A stretch of DNA of 18,977 nucleotides from an uncultured Clostridia bacterium (GCA_947628885.1 CANRBO010000007.1:1-18977), one strand, 5' to 3'. Positions 6,824 to 14,914 are shown, numbered from the stretch's first letter. The notes: generated from the letters alone by a model not told the origin. Program-made: numbers and translations.

Positions 6824-7831
6824 TTGAATACTGATAATTTAAAATCGCTTTTAATTAAATATGACCAAAAAAGAAATACTGCAATCTCTAATTGCAGACA
6901 AAAGAAATTTGAACTTTATGATAAGATTCCGGAATTAGAACAAATTGATAATGACATAAATACATTGTCAATCCAATCTATAAAATCAATACTTACAACT
7001 AAAGATAATAAAAAATCAATTACTGAATTGAACAAAAAAATAACTGAAATGCGAAGGAAAAGGACACAAATTCTAAGGGATAATAATTTGACTGATAAAG
7101 ATTTAGAACCTGTATTTGACTGCAAAAAGTGTAATGATACTGGATATATAAAAACTGAAAATGGTAATGTGTTATGTAATTGTATAAAACAAGAATTATA
7201 CAATATCGAGTATAATAATGCTAACATTTATGACTTAAAAAATCAGACTTTTAAAAATTTCAAATTGGATTATTATTCTGATATAGTAGATGAAGAAAGA
7301 TATGGAAAGGCAACTTCTCCAAAAGAGAATATAGCATCTATTAAAAATATTTGTGAAGAATTTATAGAAAACTTTGACGATCCATTGCAAAGCAACTTGC
7401 TTTTCTGTGGTAGTCCTGGTTTAGGAAAAACCTTCCTTTCTTCTTGTATCGCTAATGAAATGATTTTACGTGGAAAAACTGTTTTATATCAAACTGCTCC
7501 AGTTATGCTTGACAATATTATAGATTATAAATTTGGAAAAATTGATAATAATGTTTGCAATGCAATCAATACAGTTGATTTATTAATTATTGATGACCTT
7601 GGAACAGAAACCAAAAATAGCTTAAAAATTACAGAACTCTTTAATATCATAAACACAAGACTTCTTAATCAAGATAACAAAATTACTAAAACAATTATAT
7701 CTACTAATTTATCTCTTCAGGAGTTATATGATGTTTATGAAGAACGTATTGTTTCAAGAATCATTGGAAATTATAATGCTTGTTATTTCTTTGGTGAAGA
7801 TATTAGGATGAAAAAGAAAATTAAAGTGTGA
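6824..7831 (+). CDS. DnaC/DnaI-type helicase loader ATPase
   Basis: An AAA+ protein of 335 residues that should load the replicative helicase. It starts at TTG 6824, 7 nt after AAGGAGGTGA. Residues 1-95 are helical and charged. A zinc-binding knuckle is formed by C100, C103, C118 and C120 (C-x2-C-x14-C-x-C), as in DnaI. The ATPase core has Walker A GSPGLGKT at 196-203, Walker B LLIIDDLG at 253-260, sensor STN at 293-295 and an arginine-rich SRII region near 311. Length and layout match clostridial DnaI-like loaders. It is the last gene before a bidirectional terminator. DnaC-like proteins also occur on mobile elements, but the zinc knuckle and DnaD partner favour the chromosomal type. Confidence 0.88.
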   Translation: MNTDNLKSLLIKYDQKRNTAISNCRQKKFELYDKIPELEQIDNDINTLSIQSIKSILTTKDNKKSITELNKKITEMRRKRTQILRDNNLTDKDLEPVFDCKKCNDTGYIKTENGNVLCNCIKQELYNIEYNNANIYDLKNQTFKNFKLDYYSDIVDEERYGKATSPKENIASIKNICEEFIENFDDPLQSNLLFCGSPGLGKTFLSSCIANEMILRGKTVLYQTAPVMLDNIIDYKFGKIDNNVCNAINTVDLLIIDDLGTETKNSLKITELFNIINTRLLNQDNKITKTIISTNLSLQELYDVYEERIVSRIIGNYNACYFFGEDIRMKKKIKV

Positions 7832-7885
7832 AAAAAATGTGAAACATTTTTTATATTTTTTATAAAATTTGTTTCACATTTTTAT
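7831..7885. terminator. Bidirectional terminator between dnaI-like gene and gyrA
   Basis: Arms AAAAATGTGAAAC (7833-7845) and GTTTCACATTTTT (7871-7883) form a perfect 13-bp stem with an AT-rich 25-nt loop that can itself pair. T-runs follow on both strands, so it can end both the plus operon and gyrA. Confidence 0.8.
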
Positions 7886-7933
7886 TTTTACAATTGACTT
7901 CTATTTATATATGATGTATTAGTTTCTAATACT

Positions 7934-10414
7934 TTATTCTTCTCCTTCTATGTCTTCTTCCTTTTCAGAAACTTTTTCAATGCTTACTACTTTTCCTCCG
8001 TCACTTGTTCTCATAAGTGTAACACCTTGTGTATTTCTTCCAAGTACGCTTATTTCTTTAGCTTTTATTCTTATTACAGTTCCTTTATCTGTTATCATTA
8101 AAATATCATCTTCTTCATCTGCTATTCTAATGCCTACTATATCTCCTGTTTTTGGTGTAATTTTATATGTAATTACTCCTTTTCCACCTCTAGTTTGTAC
8201 TCTGTATTCTTCAAGTTCTGTTCTCTTTCCAAAGCCATTTTCAGTAATTGCAAGCAATGTTTCTTTATTGGTTTCATTAATAGTTTCCATACCTATAACT
8301 ACATCATCTTTATCAAGTCTCATACCTATTACGCCTTGTGCGGTTCTACCAACTGCACGTACATCTTTTTCGCTATATGTAATACTCATACCTTTTTGTG
8401 TTACCATTACAACATTATTGTTACCGTCAGATAATCTAACATCAATTAATTCATCATCTTCTTTAATATTTATTGATATTAATCCTATCTTCCTTCCTGA
8501 ATCATATTCTTTAAGTGGAGTTTTCTTAATTAAACCTTGTTTTGTTGCCATTAATAAGAATTGATTATCATTAAATTCTTTGATTGGAATAACTGCTGTT
8601 ATTTTTTCTCCACCACTTAATGATAATAAGTTGACAATTGCAGTTCCTCTTGTTGTCCTGCCTGCTTCAGGTACTTCATATCCTTTTAATTTATATAATT
8701 TTCCAGTATTGCTAAAGAATAGTATAATATCATGAGTAGAAGCTGTAAATATTTGTTTTACAAAATCTTCTTCTCTTGTTGTTATTCCTGTAATTCCTTT
8801 CCCTCCACGTCTTTGGCTCTTATATGTATCAAGTGGCATCCTCTTAATGTATCCAAAATGTGTTAGGGCGATAACTGATTGTTCTTCTTGTATCAAATCT
8901 TCTTCAACAAATTCATCTTCTGAAGCTACAATCTTAGTTTTTCTGTCATCACCATATTTTTCCTTCATTTCTATTGCTTCTTCTTTAACTATATCATCAA
9001 CTAAGTTATCGTTTTCAAGGATTTCTCTTAAATGAGCAATTAATTTCATTAATTCATTATATTCTTCTTCTATTTTTTCTCTTTGCAATCCTGATAAAGT
9101 TTTTAATCTCATATCCAAAATTGCTTGAGCTTGAATATCATCTAGTCCAAATTTCTCCATTAATTGTTCTTTTGGATCATCATAAGAATTTCTAATTATT
9201 CTAATAACTTCGTCAATATTGTCTATTGCTATTCTTAATCCTTCTAAGATATGAGCTCTTGCTAATGCCTTGTCCAAATCAAATTTAGTTCTACGTACAA
9301 TTACTGTCTTTCTATGTTTAATATAATTATCTAAACACTCTCTTAATGTTAAAATTTTTGGAACTCCATTAACTAATGCTAACATTATAATTCCAAACGA
9401 ATCCTGCATTTGAGTGTATTTATATAATTTATTTAGAATTATTTTTGCATTTACATCTCTTTTTAGCTCGATAACAACTCTAACTTTTTCTTCTCTATCA
9501 GATTCATCTCTAACTTCTGATATACCTTCTATCTTTTTGTCCCTTGCTAATTGATTAATGTCTACTATCAATTTTGCTTTATTTACTTGATATGGCAAAG
9601 AAGATACAACTATTTTTTGTCTATTCCCTGACATTTCTTCTATTTCAGCTTCTGCTCTTAATGTAATTTTTCCTTTACCTGTAAGATAAGCTTGTTTTAT
9701 TCCTTCTCTTCCAAGTATAGTTGCTCCAGTTGGGAAATCAGGTCCTTTAATTATTTTTAAAAGTTCTTCATCAGTTATTTCTTCTGATTTTTCTTTATAC
9801 TCAACCATTTTTATGATTGCATCAAGCACTTCTGATAAATTGTGTGGTGGTATATTTGTAGCCATACCTACAGCAATTCCTGAAGAACCATTTACTAATA
9901 AAGCTGGCAATTTTGCTGGTAGCACTGTTGGTTCTTGTCTGATACCGTCAAAGTTAGGCATGAAATCAACTGTATTTTTTTCAATATCAGTTAGCATTGT
10001 CTCAGCTATCTTTGCCATCCTAGCTTCTGTATAACGATATGCAGCTGCACCGTCTCCGTCAATAGATCCAAAGTTTCCATGTCCATCAATTAATGGATAT
10101 CTAAGTGAGAAATCTTGTGCTAATCTTACCATTGCATCATAAACTGATGAGTCACCATGTGGGTGATATCTACCTAAAACGTCTCCGACGGTAGTTGCTG
10201 ATTTCCTATATGGTTTTTCATGAGTCAAACCGTCTTCATACATAGTATATAAAATTCTTCTGTGAACTGGTTTTAAACCATCTCTAACATCTGGAAGTGC
10301 ACGTTGCACAATAACACTCATAGCATAGTCAATATATGCTGTTTTCATTTCTTCATTAATATCTCTATTGAGTATTCTTCCTTCTTGTTTTTCTGTTCCT
10401 TCATTTTCGTCCAT
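7934..10414 (-). CDS. gyrA: DNA gyrase subunit A
   Basis: A full-length GyrA of 826 residues, the breakage-reunion subunit that introduces negative supercoils with GyrB. The catalytic tyrosine is Y128 in AAAYRYTEARM. The quinolone region reads HPHGDSSVYD (84-93): the positions equivalent to E. coli Ser83 and Asp87 are Ser89 and Asp93, the sensitive type. The GyrA box QRRGGKG at 534-540 in the C-terminal beta-propeller marks it as gyrase rather than topoisomerase IV; a related QTRGGKG occurs in a later blade. The acidic C-terminus is usual. ATG 10414 has AAAGAGGT 8 nt upstream. Instead of following gyrB directly, it is separated from it by about 4.8 kb of T4SS genes and has its own promoter. 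Confidence 0.98.
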   Translation of the reverse strand: MDENEGTEKQEGRILNRDINEEMKTAYIDYAMSVIVQRALPDVRDGLKPVHRRILYTMYEDGLTHEKPYRKSATTVGDVLGRYHPHGDSSVYDAMVRLAQDFSLRYPLIDGHGNFGSIDGDGAAAYRYTEARMAKIAETMLTDIEKNTVDFMPNFDGIRQEPTVLPAKLPALLVNGSSGIAVGMATNIPPHNLSEVLDAIIKMVEYKEKSEEITDEELLKIIKGPDFPTGATILGREGIKQAYLTGKGKITLRAEAEIEEMSGNRQKIVVSSLPYQVNKAKLIVDINQLARDKKIEGISEVRDESDREEKVRVVIELKRDVNAKIILNKLYKYTQMQDSFGIIMLALVNGVPKILTLRECLDNYIKHRKTVIVRRTKFDLDKALARAHILEGLRIAIDNIDEVIRIIRNSYDDPKEQLMEKFGLDDIQAQAILDMRLKTLSGLQREKIEEEYNELMKLIAHLREILENDNLVDDIVKEEAIEMKEKYGDDRKTKIVASEDEFVEEDLIQEEQSVIALTHFGYIKRMPLDTYKSQRRGGKGITGITTREEDFVKQIFTASTHDIILFFSNTGKLYKLKGYEVPEAGRTTRGTAIVNLLSLSGGEKITAVIPIKEFNDNQFLLMATKQGLIKKTPLKEYDSGRKIGLISINIKEDDELIDVRLSDGNNNVVMVTQKGMSITYSEKDVRAVGRTAQGVIGMRLDKDDVVIGMETINETNKETLLAITENGFGKRTELEEYRVQTRGGKGVITYKITPKTGDIVGIRIADEEDDILMITDKGTVIRIKAKEISVLGRNTQGVTLMRTSDGGKVVSIEKVSEKEEDIEGEE

Positions 10415-10449
10415 TTGTATACCTCTTTCTTAGCTTTTTATACTCCTTC

Positions 10450-10478
10450 ATTATACTAAAACTAAAATAAAAAAGCAA
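10450..10478 (-). promoter_or_regulatory. Promoter of gyrA
   Basis: On the minus strand TTGCTT (10473-10478), a 17-nt spacer and a perfect TATAAT (10450-10455), about 36 nt upstream of the gyrA start. This allows gyrA to be expressed independently of the inserted operon. An imperfect 20-bp direct repeat (10531-10550 and 10572-10591) lies further upstream. Confidence 0.7.
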
Positions 10479-10596
10479 GAAAAAAATGTTATTTTTTCTG
10501 TGTTTTATTACTATTTAAACTTATACAATTATTAAACATAAAAATAGCTATTAAAACTATATAATTATTTTATTAGACATAAAAATAGTTGTTTTT

Positions 10597-10644
10597 GAAA
10601 TTGCCGCGCAGCGCCCAACCGAAGCGCCAGCGTAGGGCAAATTC
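10597..10644 (-). repeat. GC-rich palindromic element at the end of the 237-residue gene
   Basis: Positions 10601-10640 contain 28 G or C in 40 bases, in a region otherwise about 20-25% GC. Outer arms GAAATTGCC (10597-10605) and GGCAAATTC (10636-10644) pair at 8 of 9 positions, and AGCGCC occurs twice inside. The element overlaps the stop codon of the upstream gene on the minus strand. It may act as a terminator hairpin, although no clear T-run follows, or be a repetitive extragenic element. Confidence 0.6.
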
Positions 10645-11356
10645 AAGCTATTAATGAGTTTGCAAGTTCAATTTCTTCTGATGACAAATTAAAATCTCCA
10701 CCCTTATTTTTTATTAATGTATGTAAATTTTCAATTTGTCTTGCTTCTTTAATTGTATTTTCTATTGGTAATACTTCTTTCATTTTAGTTTTAATTTTTG
10801 CATATTCTCTTTCCATGCCTGCAAAGTCTTGTTCTTTATAATATTCCTTCCAATTTGAAGAATATTTTCCAATAAACTCTAATGATTTAATTTGATTATC
10901 AAAATTATTTTCTATATTATCATTAATTGCATCTAATATTACATTTTTTCCATTTTTAACAACTGATGCTACTGAATTAGATATCTTACCCGATTTGGAT
11001 ATTTTATTAATACCTTGATCTAATAAACCTGAAATGGTATCAATCAGTCCTCCTGATTTTATTACTGTTCTAGCTTGTTCTACATTTTCGAAGTTACCTG
11101 TTATCATCCCAATTGCACTTTTTCCTAAATCAATTGCAGAAGATATTGCCTTTTTTATTCCGGCACCAAAACCATTTTGAAGTATTTCATCTTTAATATC
11201 TATTACTTGGTCTTCTATTAAATCAGGTAATAATGCTCTTATTCCAGTATCTAAGCCAACATTGATTACCTTACCCAATGTTGATTCCAAAAAGCTATTT
11301 TGTTCTTTTGAATTTACTAATTCATTTGAAACATTATTTTCTAATGCTAATTCCAT
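10643..11356 (-). CDS. Unrecognised protein of 237 residues, last gene of the VirB4 operon
   Basis: I do not recognise a family with known function. Residues 25-130 are rich in glycine, isoleucine and small residues in amphipathic stretches (GLDTGIRALLPDLIEDQ, GFGAGIKKAISSAIDLGK, SGGLIDTISGLLDQGINK), which could associate with membranes or self-assemble. Residues 140-237 are charged and helical, with coiled-coil-like spacing. There is no signal peptide and no cysteine. ATG 11356 has no ribosome site next to it; AAGGAGG lies about 47 nt upstream, beyond an 11-bp hairpin. It follows the CpaE-like ATPase by about 100 nt and ends in a GC-rich element before gyrA. It could be a structural partner or a substrate of the T4SS; this is speculation from position only. 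Confidence 0.75.
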   Translation of the reverse strand: MELALENNVSNELVNSKEQNSFLESTLGKVINVGLDTGIRALLPDLIEDQVIDIKDEILQNGFGAGIKKAISSAIDLGKSAIGMITGNFENVEQARTVIKSGGLIDTISGLLDQGINKISKSGKISNSVASVVKNGKNVILDAINDNIENNFDNQIKSLEFIGKYSSNWKEYYKEQDFAGMEREYAKIKTKMKEVLPIENTIKEARQIENLHTLIKNKGGDFNLSSEEIELANSLIA

Positions 11357-11368
11357 TTTATTATTAAT

Positions 11369-11409
11369 AAGTTGTATTTAGATTACAAAATACAACTTAC
11401 TTTCCTCCT
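11369..11409 (-). promoter_or_regulatory. SD plus hairpin between SD and the start of the 237-residue gene
   Basis: Arms AAGTTGTATTT (11369-11379) and AAATACAACTT (11388-11398) form a perfect 11-bp stem with an 8-nt loop. On the minus strand AAGGAGG (about 11403-11409) precedes it and the ATG (11354-11356) follows 12 nt later. Folding would reduce the SD-to-start distance from about 46 to about 16 nt. A five-codon ORF (TTG TAT TTT GTA ATC TAA) starts inside the stem. Confidence 0.55.
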
Positions 11410-11458
11410 TATATAATATTTAGATTTTTCAATGCGGTTTTATCTATAAACCTATTTT

Positions 11459-12574
11459 TTATACTACTTTTCTTTTTTTGTGTACTTTAAATTTAACAAT
11501 TTTTTTGCCAATATCTTTGGTCTCTTTTTCAATTTGATCTTTATTAATTTTGTTTTTATTAATTGCTAAATCATAATAATCACTTAATTTTATTTTACCG
11601 ATAATGTCATAATCATCAAATATTTCTTTTAAAATTTCGTCATCTATTGAATTTTTGGTAAACTTGTTAAATATAATTTTTATTTTTTCTTTTTGAGTAT
11701 TACACTCGTTGATAAATAGCTCAAGTAATTTTTGTGATTTTCTTATCTCAAGCATATTTGCTCCGGAAATAAAGATATTTTCATCTGCAATTTTTATTAT
11801 TTCCTTAGTATATTCCAAAAAAGCACTTGTTGATGTATCCACTATTATATAATCATACTGAGTTTTCATGTTATTTATTATATTTCTTATTCTTTTACTA
11901 CTAACCTGTAGTTTAGTGTTAAAGAACAAATTCATGCTTAATAAATAATCTATATTTTTTTCAATTTTTACTATGAAATCACTTACACCAATATTTTCAC
12001 TATATGACAAATTATTATTTTTAATTTGTTCGGCTTTTTTTCTTATGCCTAATAAATTAATCATACTATCATTTAAAATATCTAAATCCATAATTAATAT
12101 TTTTTTATTCTTTATGCTGTGTGCAAGAATTAGAGAGAATATAGTTTTCCCAATTCCATTTGAGCCCAATATACCTACTACTTTTCCGTCTTTTGTTTGA
12201 AAATCAAAAAAATTGTTTATTGGAATCGTTTTCATATTAAATACACTATTTTTATTTAAAATAATATTTTTTATTTTGGTAAAATCTGCAGTTTCAATTT
12301 TTCTATAAACTTTTAACTTATCATCATGTCGATTTGTTATTACAATAATTCTAATTTTATTATTAATATTTTTTACATTTTCAATTAATTCTTCAGTTGT
12401 TATACTTCCAGTTAATTCATCATTTAATACGATAAAATCAACATTACTATTTTCTTCAAGATATTCAATTACTCCTTCTTTATATATGATATCTCCACAT
12501 AAAACTTTTATTTCTTGGCAATTTAATTTTTCATTAATATCTGTATTGCCAATTGCTGTTATTATTCTTTTAAT
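11459..12574 (-). CDS. CpaE/TadZ-like P-loop ATPase of the MinD/ParA superfamily
   Basis: Numbered from GTG 12583, residues 1-110 form a receiver-like alpha/beta domain and 130-330 a MinD/ParA-type ATPase: the layout of CpaE/TadZ proteins that position pilus or secretion machines at the cell pole. The P-loop is GSNGIGKT (140-147); the MinD/ParA signature lysine is Ser141, so the motif is a canonical rather than deviant Walker A. LIMDLDIL (163-170) and YIIVDTST (245-252) match the switch and Walker B regions. The C-terminus is very basic (KVHKKRKVV). GTG 12583 lies inside the GGAGGTGG ribosome site; ATT at 12572-12574 is 8 nt after GGAGG and overlaps the VirB4 stop as ATTAA, so I start there. 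Direct coupling to VirB4 suggests it serves the T4SS, perhaps in localisation. Confidence 0.75.
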   Translation of the reverse strand: MKRIITAIGNTDINEKLNCQEIKVLCGDIIYKEGVIEYLEENSNVDFIVLNDELTGSITTEELIENVKNINNKIRIIVITNRHDDKLKVYRKIETADFTKIKNIILNKNSVFNMKTIPINNFFDFQTKDGKVVGILGSNGIGKTIFSLILAHSIKNKKILIMDLDILNDSMINLLGIRKKAEQIKNNNLSYSENIGVSDFIVKIEKNIDYLLSMNLFFNTKLQVSSKRIRNIINNMKTQYDYIIVDTSTSAFLEYTKEIIKIADENIFISGANMLEIRKSQKLLELFINECNTQKEKIKIIFNKFTKNSIDDEILKEIFDDYDIIGKIKLSDYYDLAINKNKINKDQIEKETKDIGKKIVKFKVHKKRKVV

Positions 12575-14318
12575 TTTTACCACCTCCGATTATTTCTTTT
12601 TCAAATTCCGCAGATTCTATTTTTGTTAAAACATGTTCTTTTCCAACAAACATAATGCACTCTCCTCTTCTTAAAGAATTCATTTCTACTTTTTCCTTTT
12701 CTGATATACTTAAATTCTTTTCTAAAATCCTTATGTTTTCTTCTTCAAGATTGAAAAATACTTTTATTTCTGAATTGTTTAGTATGCTTCTTCCATAAGT
12801 TCCATTTTCCAAACTAAACAAGTCTGAAACATCTTGCGTTATTGCTACTGCACTTCCACCATATTTTCTAATTGTTTTAAAAATTTTATATATAAAGCTT
12901 GCTACTTCTTTATTTGATGTGACTCCTATCAACTGCCATATTTCATCTAAGTATATTGATTTGTGTATATTTCTATCTCTTTTAATTTTGTCCCAAAAAA
13001 GCTCAACAAATAAGAATAATCCATATTTGATATTATCTTCTCCTAATTCATAAATATCTGCTATGATAGTCCTATTATCTAATTTAACATTAGTTTTTTT
13101 GGCGAAAAAGCTAAGAGAACCTTCAACAAATGGTTTTAATTTGATTTTCATATTACCTTCTAATTCATTGTATAAATCTACCAATGTAGGCATATCATCA
13201 GCAGTTTTGAATTTGCCATTTTTATACAAAGAATTATCATCAAATGTAATCCCTTTTGACTCATACATTTTGATTATTTTTTCTTCTAGTATTGCTCTAT
13301 CTTTTTCATCAAAAGTACCAAAAATCAAATTAAAGAAACCAATTATTTTATTTATTTTTGTAGATAAATATCCTTTCTGTTCATCTTCTAGGCTTTCTTC
13401 CCTTATATCAAATATATTTATGTAATTTTCGGAGCTTGGCCCTATTTTAATTATTGTTGCTTTGAGTTCTTTTGCTAAATTATCATATTCTCTATCAGGA
13501 TCAATTACATATTGCTCTAATCCTAATAAACTATTTCTTAATATCATTAATTTTGTAAAATATGATTTTCCTGAACCACTTGTTCCAAATACACATATAT
13601 TTGAATTTTTATATTTATTTTTATCATATTTATCAATAAACATTAAGGAATTATTGTATATATTAGTTCCTATAAAGATCCCATTTTCATCAAATATTGA
13701 TGAAGATAAAAATGGGTATGTCGCTTGAAGTGAGTTAGTAAGTATATTTCTTTTAGTAACATCTTTAACATCATTATCATTAATCATAAAAGGCAAGCAT
13801 GTTTTTAAAGCTTGTTCTTGTCTAAAATAGGCTTTTTTTGATTGCATCCCTCTACTAGATAACATACCTTCTATCTTGTTAATTTTGTTATCAAGTTCTT
13901 TCTTATCTCTTGAAAATGTTGTTATATATGTATATATAAATAATAATTCTTCATTATTTATTTGAAGCTCTTTCCTTATATATTTTGCATCATTATATGT
14001 AAAACTTGCAATTTCATAATCTTGCCTAGCTTTTCCTATCTTTTCTAGGTCTACACCAACATTTCCAATATTATAAGTCAAATCTTTTATTACTTTATAT
14101 GTATCTTGCTTTTCGTAATATATTGATATATAAATATTTTCATCAGTATCTATAATATTTTGAAAAATTAAATCATTTTGCTCTCTGACATAATTTACCA
14201 CTAACAAGCTAGCATAATAGATGCCGTCAATTTCAATATATTTGGGATTATTTAAATTTATATAAGAAGGGCTTAAATAATCCTTTACATCAAAACTGCC
14301 TGCTAAATAATTTTCCAT
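12570..14318 (-). CDS. VirB4/TraC-family T4SS ATPase
   Basis: The energising ATPase of the T4SS, working at the inner membrane with VirB3/PrgI. I start at ATG 14318, 7 nt after AGAGGTG; the upstream GTG 14327 is part of that ribosome site. Numbered from GTG, residues 1-230 are the VirB4-type N-terminal region, Walker A GTSGSGKS is at 248-255, Walker B SIYLDEIW at 457-464 and AVAITQDVSDL at 493-503, the usual Gln motif after Walker B. The end EFEKEIIGGGKN overlaps the next start. Full length is about 582 residues, short of the 800 seen in many Gram-negative homologues but usual for Gram-positive ones. In related elements it directly follows PrgI; here it is in a separate operon. Confidence 0.9.
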   Translation of the reverse strand: MENYLAGSFDVKDYLSPSYINLNNPKYIEIDGIYYASLLVVNYVREQNDLIFQNIIDTDENIYISIYYEKQDTYKVIKDLTYNIGNVGVDLEKIGKARQDYEIASFTYNDAKYIRKELQINNEELLFIYTYITTFSRDKKELDNKINKIEGMLSSRGMQSKKAYFRQEQALKTCLPFMINDNDVKDVTKRNILTNSLQATYPFLSSSIFDENGIFIGTNIYNNSLMFIDKYDKNKYKNSNICVFGTSGSGKSYFTKLMILRNSLLGLEQYVIDPDREYDNLAKELKATIIKIGPSSENYINIFDIREESLEDEQKGYLSTKINKIIGFFNLIFGTFDEKDRAILEEKIIKMYESKGITFDDNSLYKNGKFKTADDMPTLVDLYNELEGNMKIKLKPFVEGSLSFFAKKTNVKLDNRTIIADIYELGEDNIKYGLFLFVELFWDKIKRDRNIHKSIYLDEIWQLIGVTSNKEVASFIYKIFKTIRKYGGSAVAITQDVSDLFSLENGTYGRSILNNSEIKVFFNLEEENIRILEKNLSISEKEKVEMNSLRRGECIMFVGKEHVLTKIESAEFEKEIIGGGKN

Positions 14319-14356
14319 TAATATCACCTCTTATGTATCCTAATTTTGTATTTATT

Positions 14357-14893
14357 TTATGTTTTATCAAAATTAAATAATGAGTGTAATATCTCAATTA
14401 TTTTTTTATCTTCTGTAATTTCAGAAACTAAATTTCCACATCTACTGAATAAATCTTTTAATTTAAAATAATTGTTTTCAAGATTTTGTATTTTAACTGC
14501 CTCATTTTCTTCTAAATGAGAACTTTTTATAATAAGATAAAATTTTTTATTTGAGGATTTTTTACTTTTTATAAAATTATTTATGTATTTAATGTATTTT
14601 TCACTTATTTCCGGATATAAATTTTTTTCTTTTATTTTATTTATATGATTACTCAAATCCTCCTTTTGACTTTGAATAAAAATTTGTAAATTAAAATTAC
14701 AACTCTTAAAAACATTTTTATAAGAGTTTAGAATTGCCTCTTTCTCTAAGCTTGATTTTAGAACATAGTTTATTGGACTAATACTCATTATCTTTATGTA
14801 AGAAGAATCCTTCATTTTAATAATACCTTTATCTAAAATCTTGTCAAATGGCAACCAATTTTGAACAGATTTTATTTGTTCAAGTTTATTCAT
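14357..14893 (-). CDS. TraC-like N-terminal-domain T4SS protein
   Basis: A 178-residue protein starting at ATG 14893 with AAGGAG 6 nt upstream, first gene of the VirB4 operon and 38 nt before VirB4. The region VQNWLPFDKILDKGIIKMKD (10-29) followed by SYIKIMSISPINYVLKSSLE resembles the N-terminal domain of TraC/VirB4-type proteins of Gram-positive elements. The rest is a lysine-rich helical segment with no ATPase motif and no membrane segment. It may be a split-off accessory domain that docks on VirB4, which keeps its own N-terminal region. The domain identification is from memory of the family pattern and is moderately certain. Confidence 0.55.
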   Translation of the reverse strand: MNKLEQIKSVQNWLPFDKILDKGIIKMKDSSYIKIMSISPINYVLKSSLEKEAILNSYKNVFKSCNFNLQIFIQSQKEDLSNHINKIKEKNLYPEISEKYIKYINNFIKSKKSSNKKFYLIIKSSHLEENEAVKIQNLENNYFKLKDLFSRCGNLVSEITEDKKIIEILHSLFNFDKT

Positions 14894-14914
14894 TTTTCTC
14901 CTTTCTTGTTTTTT

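Noticed and set aside
7950..8564. Long plus-strand reading frame of 204 codons opposite gyrA
   Set aside because: It is antisense to the conserved GyrA C-terminal domain, has low-complexity Ser/Leu/Pro content and no ribosome site.
7934..10414. ParC (topoisomerase IV subunit) or a quinolone-resistance allele
   Set aside because: The GyrA box QRRGGKG is present, and the resistance positions are Ser89 and Asp93, the sensitive type.
13063..13728. Plus-strand reading frames opposite virB4
   Set aside because: They mirror the VirB4 coding frame and have no ribosome site or domain pattern.
1725..14893. Intact integrative conjugative element
   Set aside because: No integrase, relaxase or recognisable att repeats flank the region, and essential genes gyrA, dnaD and dnaI lie inside it.
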